The notes beneath the pieces are model-generated. The model worked only from the letters and a program-made list of their open reading frames with translations, searched no databases and had not been told where the DNA came from. Position numbers and translations under genes: made by a program. Positions 5,270 through 5,352 of a stretch of 5,352 bases of DNA are shown here, piece by piece. Positions within the stretch are counted from its first letter, which is position 1, and each line of letters begins with the position of its first letter. Origin of the DNA: Lachnospiraceae bacterium. GTDB lineage: Bacteria > Bacillota > Clostridia > Lachnospirales > Lachnospiraceae. The stretch covers positions 1-5,352 of the forward strand of contig CAADYR010000034.1 in the NCBI GenBank assembly GCA_900753305.1. Direction: 5' to 3'.

Positions 5270-5352
5270 GTCGAGTAGACTAAGACCTCTCAATCTTAGC
5301 CCCTCACAGATCCGTACGTGCGGCTTTCCCGCATACGGCTCCTCATAGTAAC
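5270..5352 (-). mobile_element. Group II intron, 3' end (domains V and VI), cut by window edge
   Basis: On the minus strand, 5341-5309 reads as domain V: GAGCCGTATGCGG, GAAA loop bases, then GCCGCACGTACGGATC. The catalytic AGC triad is present and the two-part stem can form. After a TGT linker, 5305-5270 folds as domain VI: GAG plus GGGCTAAGA pair with TCTTAGTCT plus CTC, leaving one unpaired A (5276) seven bases from the end, the expected branch point. The last bases are GAC, fitting the AY rule for 3' ends, so the splice junction is 5270/5269. Domain V is 33 bases rather than the common 34, and has G opposite A (GAGCC against GGATC) where G-U is usual. The reverse transcriptase/maturase gene, if present, lies beyond 5352. 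Confidence 0.85.

Noticed and set aside
1..5352. CRISPR array, tRNA or rRNA genes
   Set aside because: No regularly spaced repeats, no cloverleaf-like GGTTCGA segment with matching arms and no rRNA-like stretch were seen on either strand.

Overview
The window looks like an accessory, partly mobile region of a low-GC Gram-positive anaerobe, most likely a gut clostridium of the Lachnospiraceae type. The base composition is AT-rich, the ribosome binding sites are strong purine-rich ones (GAGGAGG, AAGGAG, GGGAGG), and the families seen (DUF3847, MobA/MobL relaxase, DUF3791, DUF3990, DUF6440, ATC hydrolase-like) are typical of that group. Family names come from reading the protein sequences by eye; no database search was run. 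Every gene I can support lies on the minus strand, so the window reads right to left.

Right end (about 4100-5352). The window opens inside the 3' end of a group II intron: domain V, domain VI with a bulged branch-point A, and an AC 3' end at 5270. Just downstream are a GNAT acetyltransferase (4803-5228), an ATC hydrolase-like reading frame that appears frameshifted near its start (4394-4745), and a small DUF6440 protein (4178-4360).

Centre (2250-4100). A 503-residue, five-helix membrane protein with a TPR-like cytoplasmic part and an acidic, probably extracellular tail (2554-4065) has no function I recognise. The 322-base gap after it is not empty. It carries the wreck of a short-chain dehydrogenase (SDR) gene (about 2278-2550) with its N-terminal half gone, an internal deletion, an in-frame stop and a frameshift.

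Left end (1-2231). Three overlapping genes form a compact operon: a DUF3791 protein, a DUF3990 ADP-ribosyltransferase-fold protein, and a 76-residue companion. The arrangement looks like a toxin-antitoxin or defence cassette. A strong hairpin with T tracts (1101-1153) separates it from a mobilization pair, a DUF3847 protein and a MOBQ (MobA/MobL) relaxase coupled by a TAATG overlap; the relaxase runs off the left edge. The cassette therefore sits immediately upstream of a mobilization module and probably travels with it. The right part has a retroelement end and two decayed genes, as expected of an integration-prone, eroding region.
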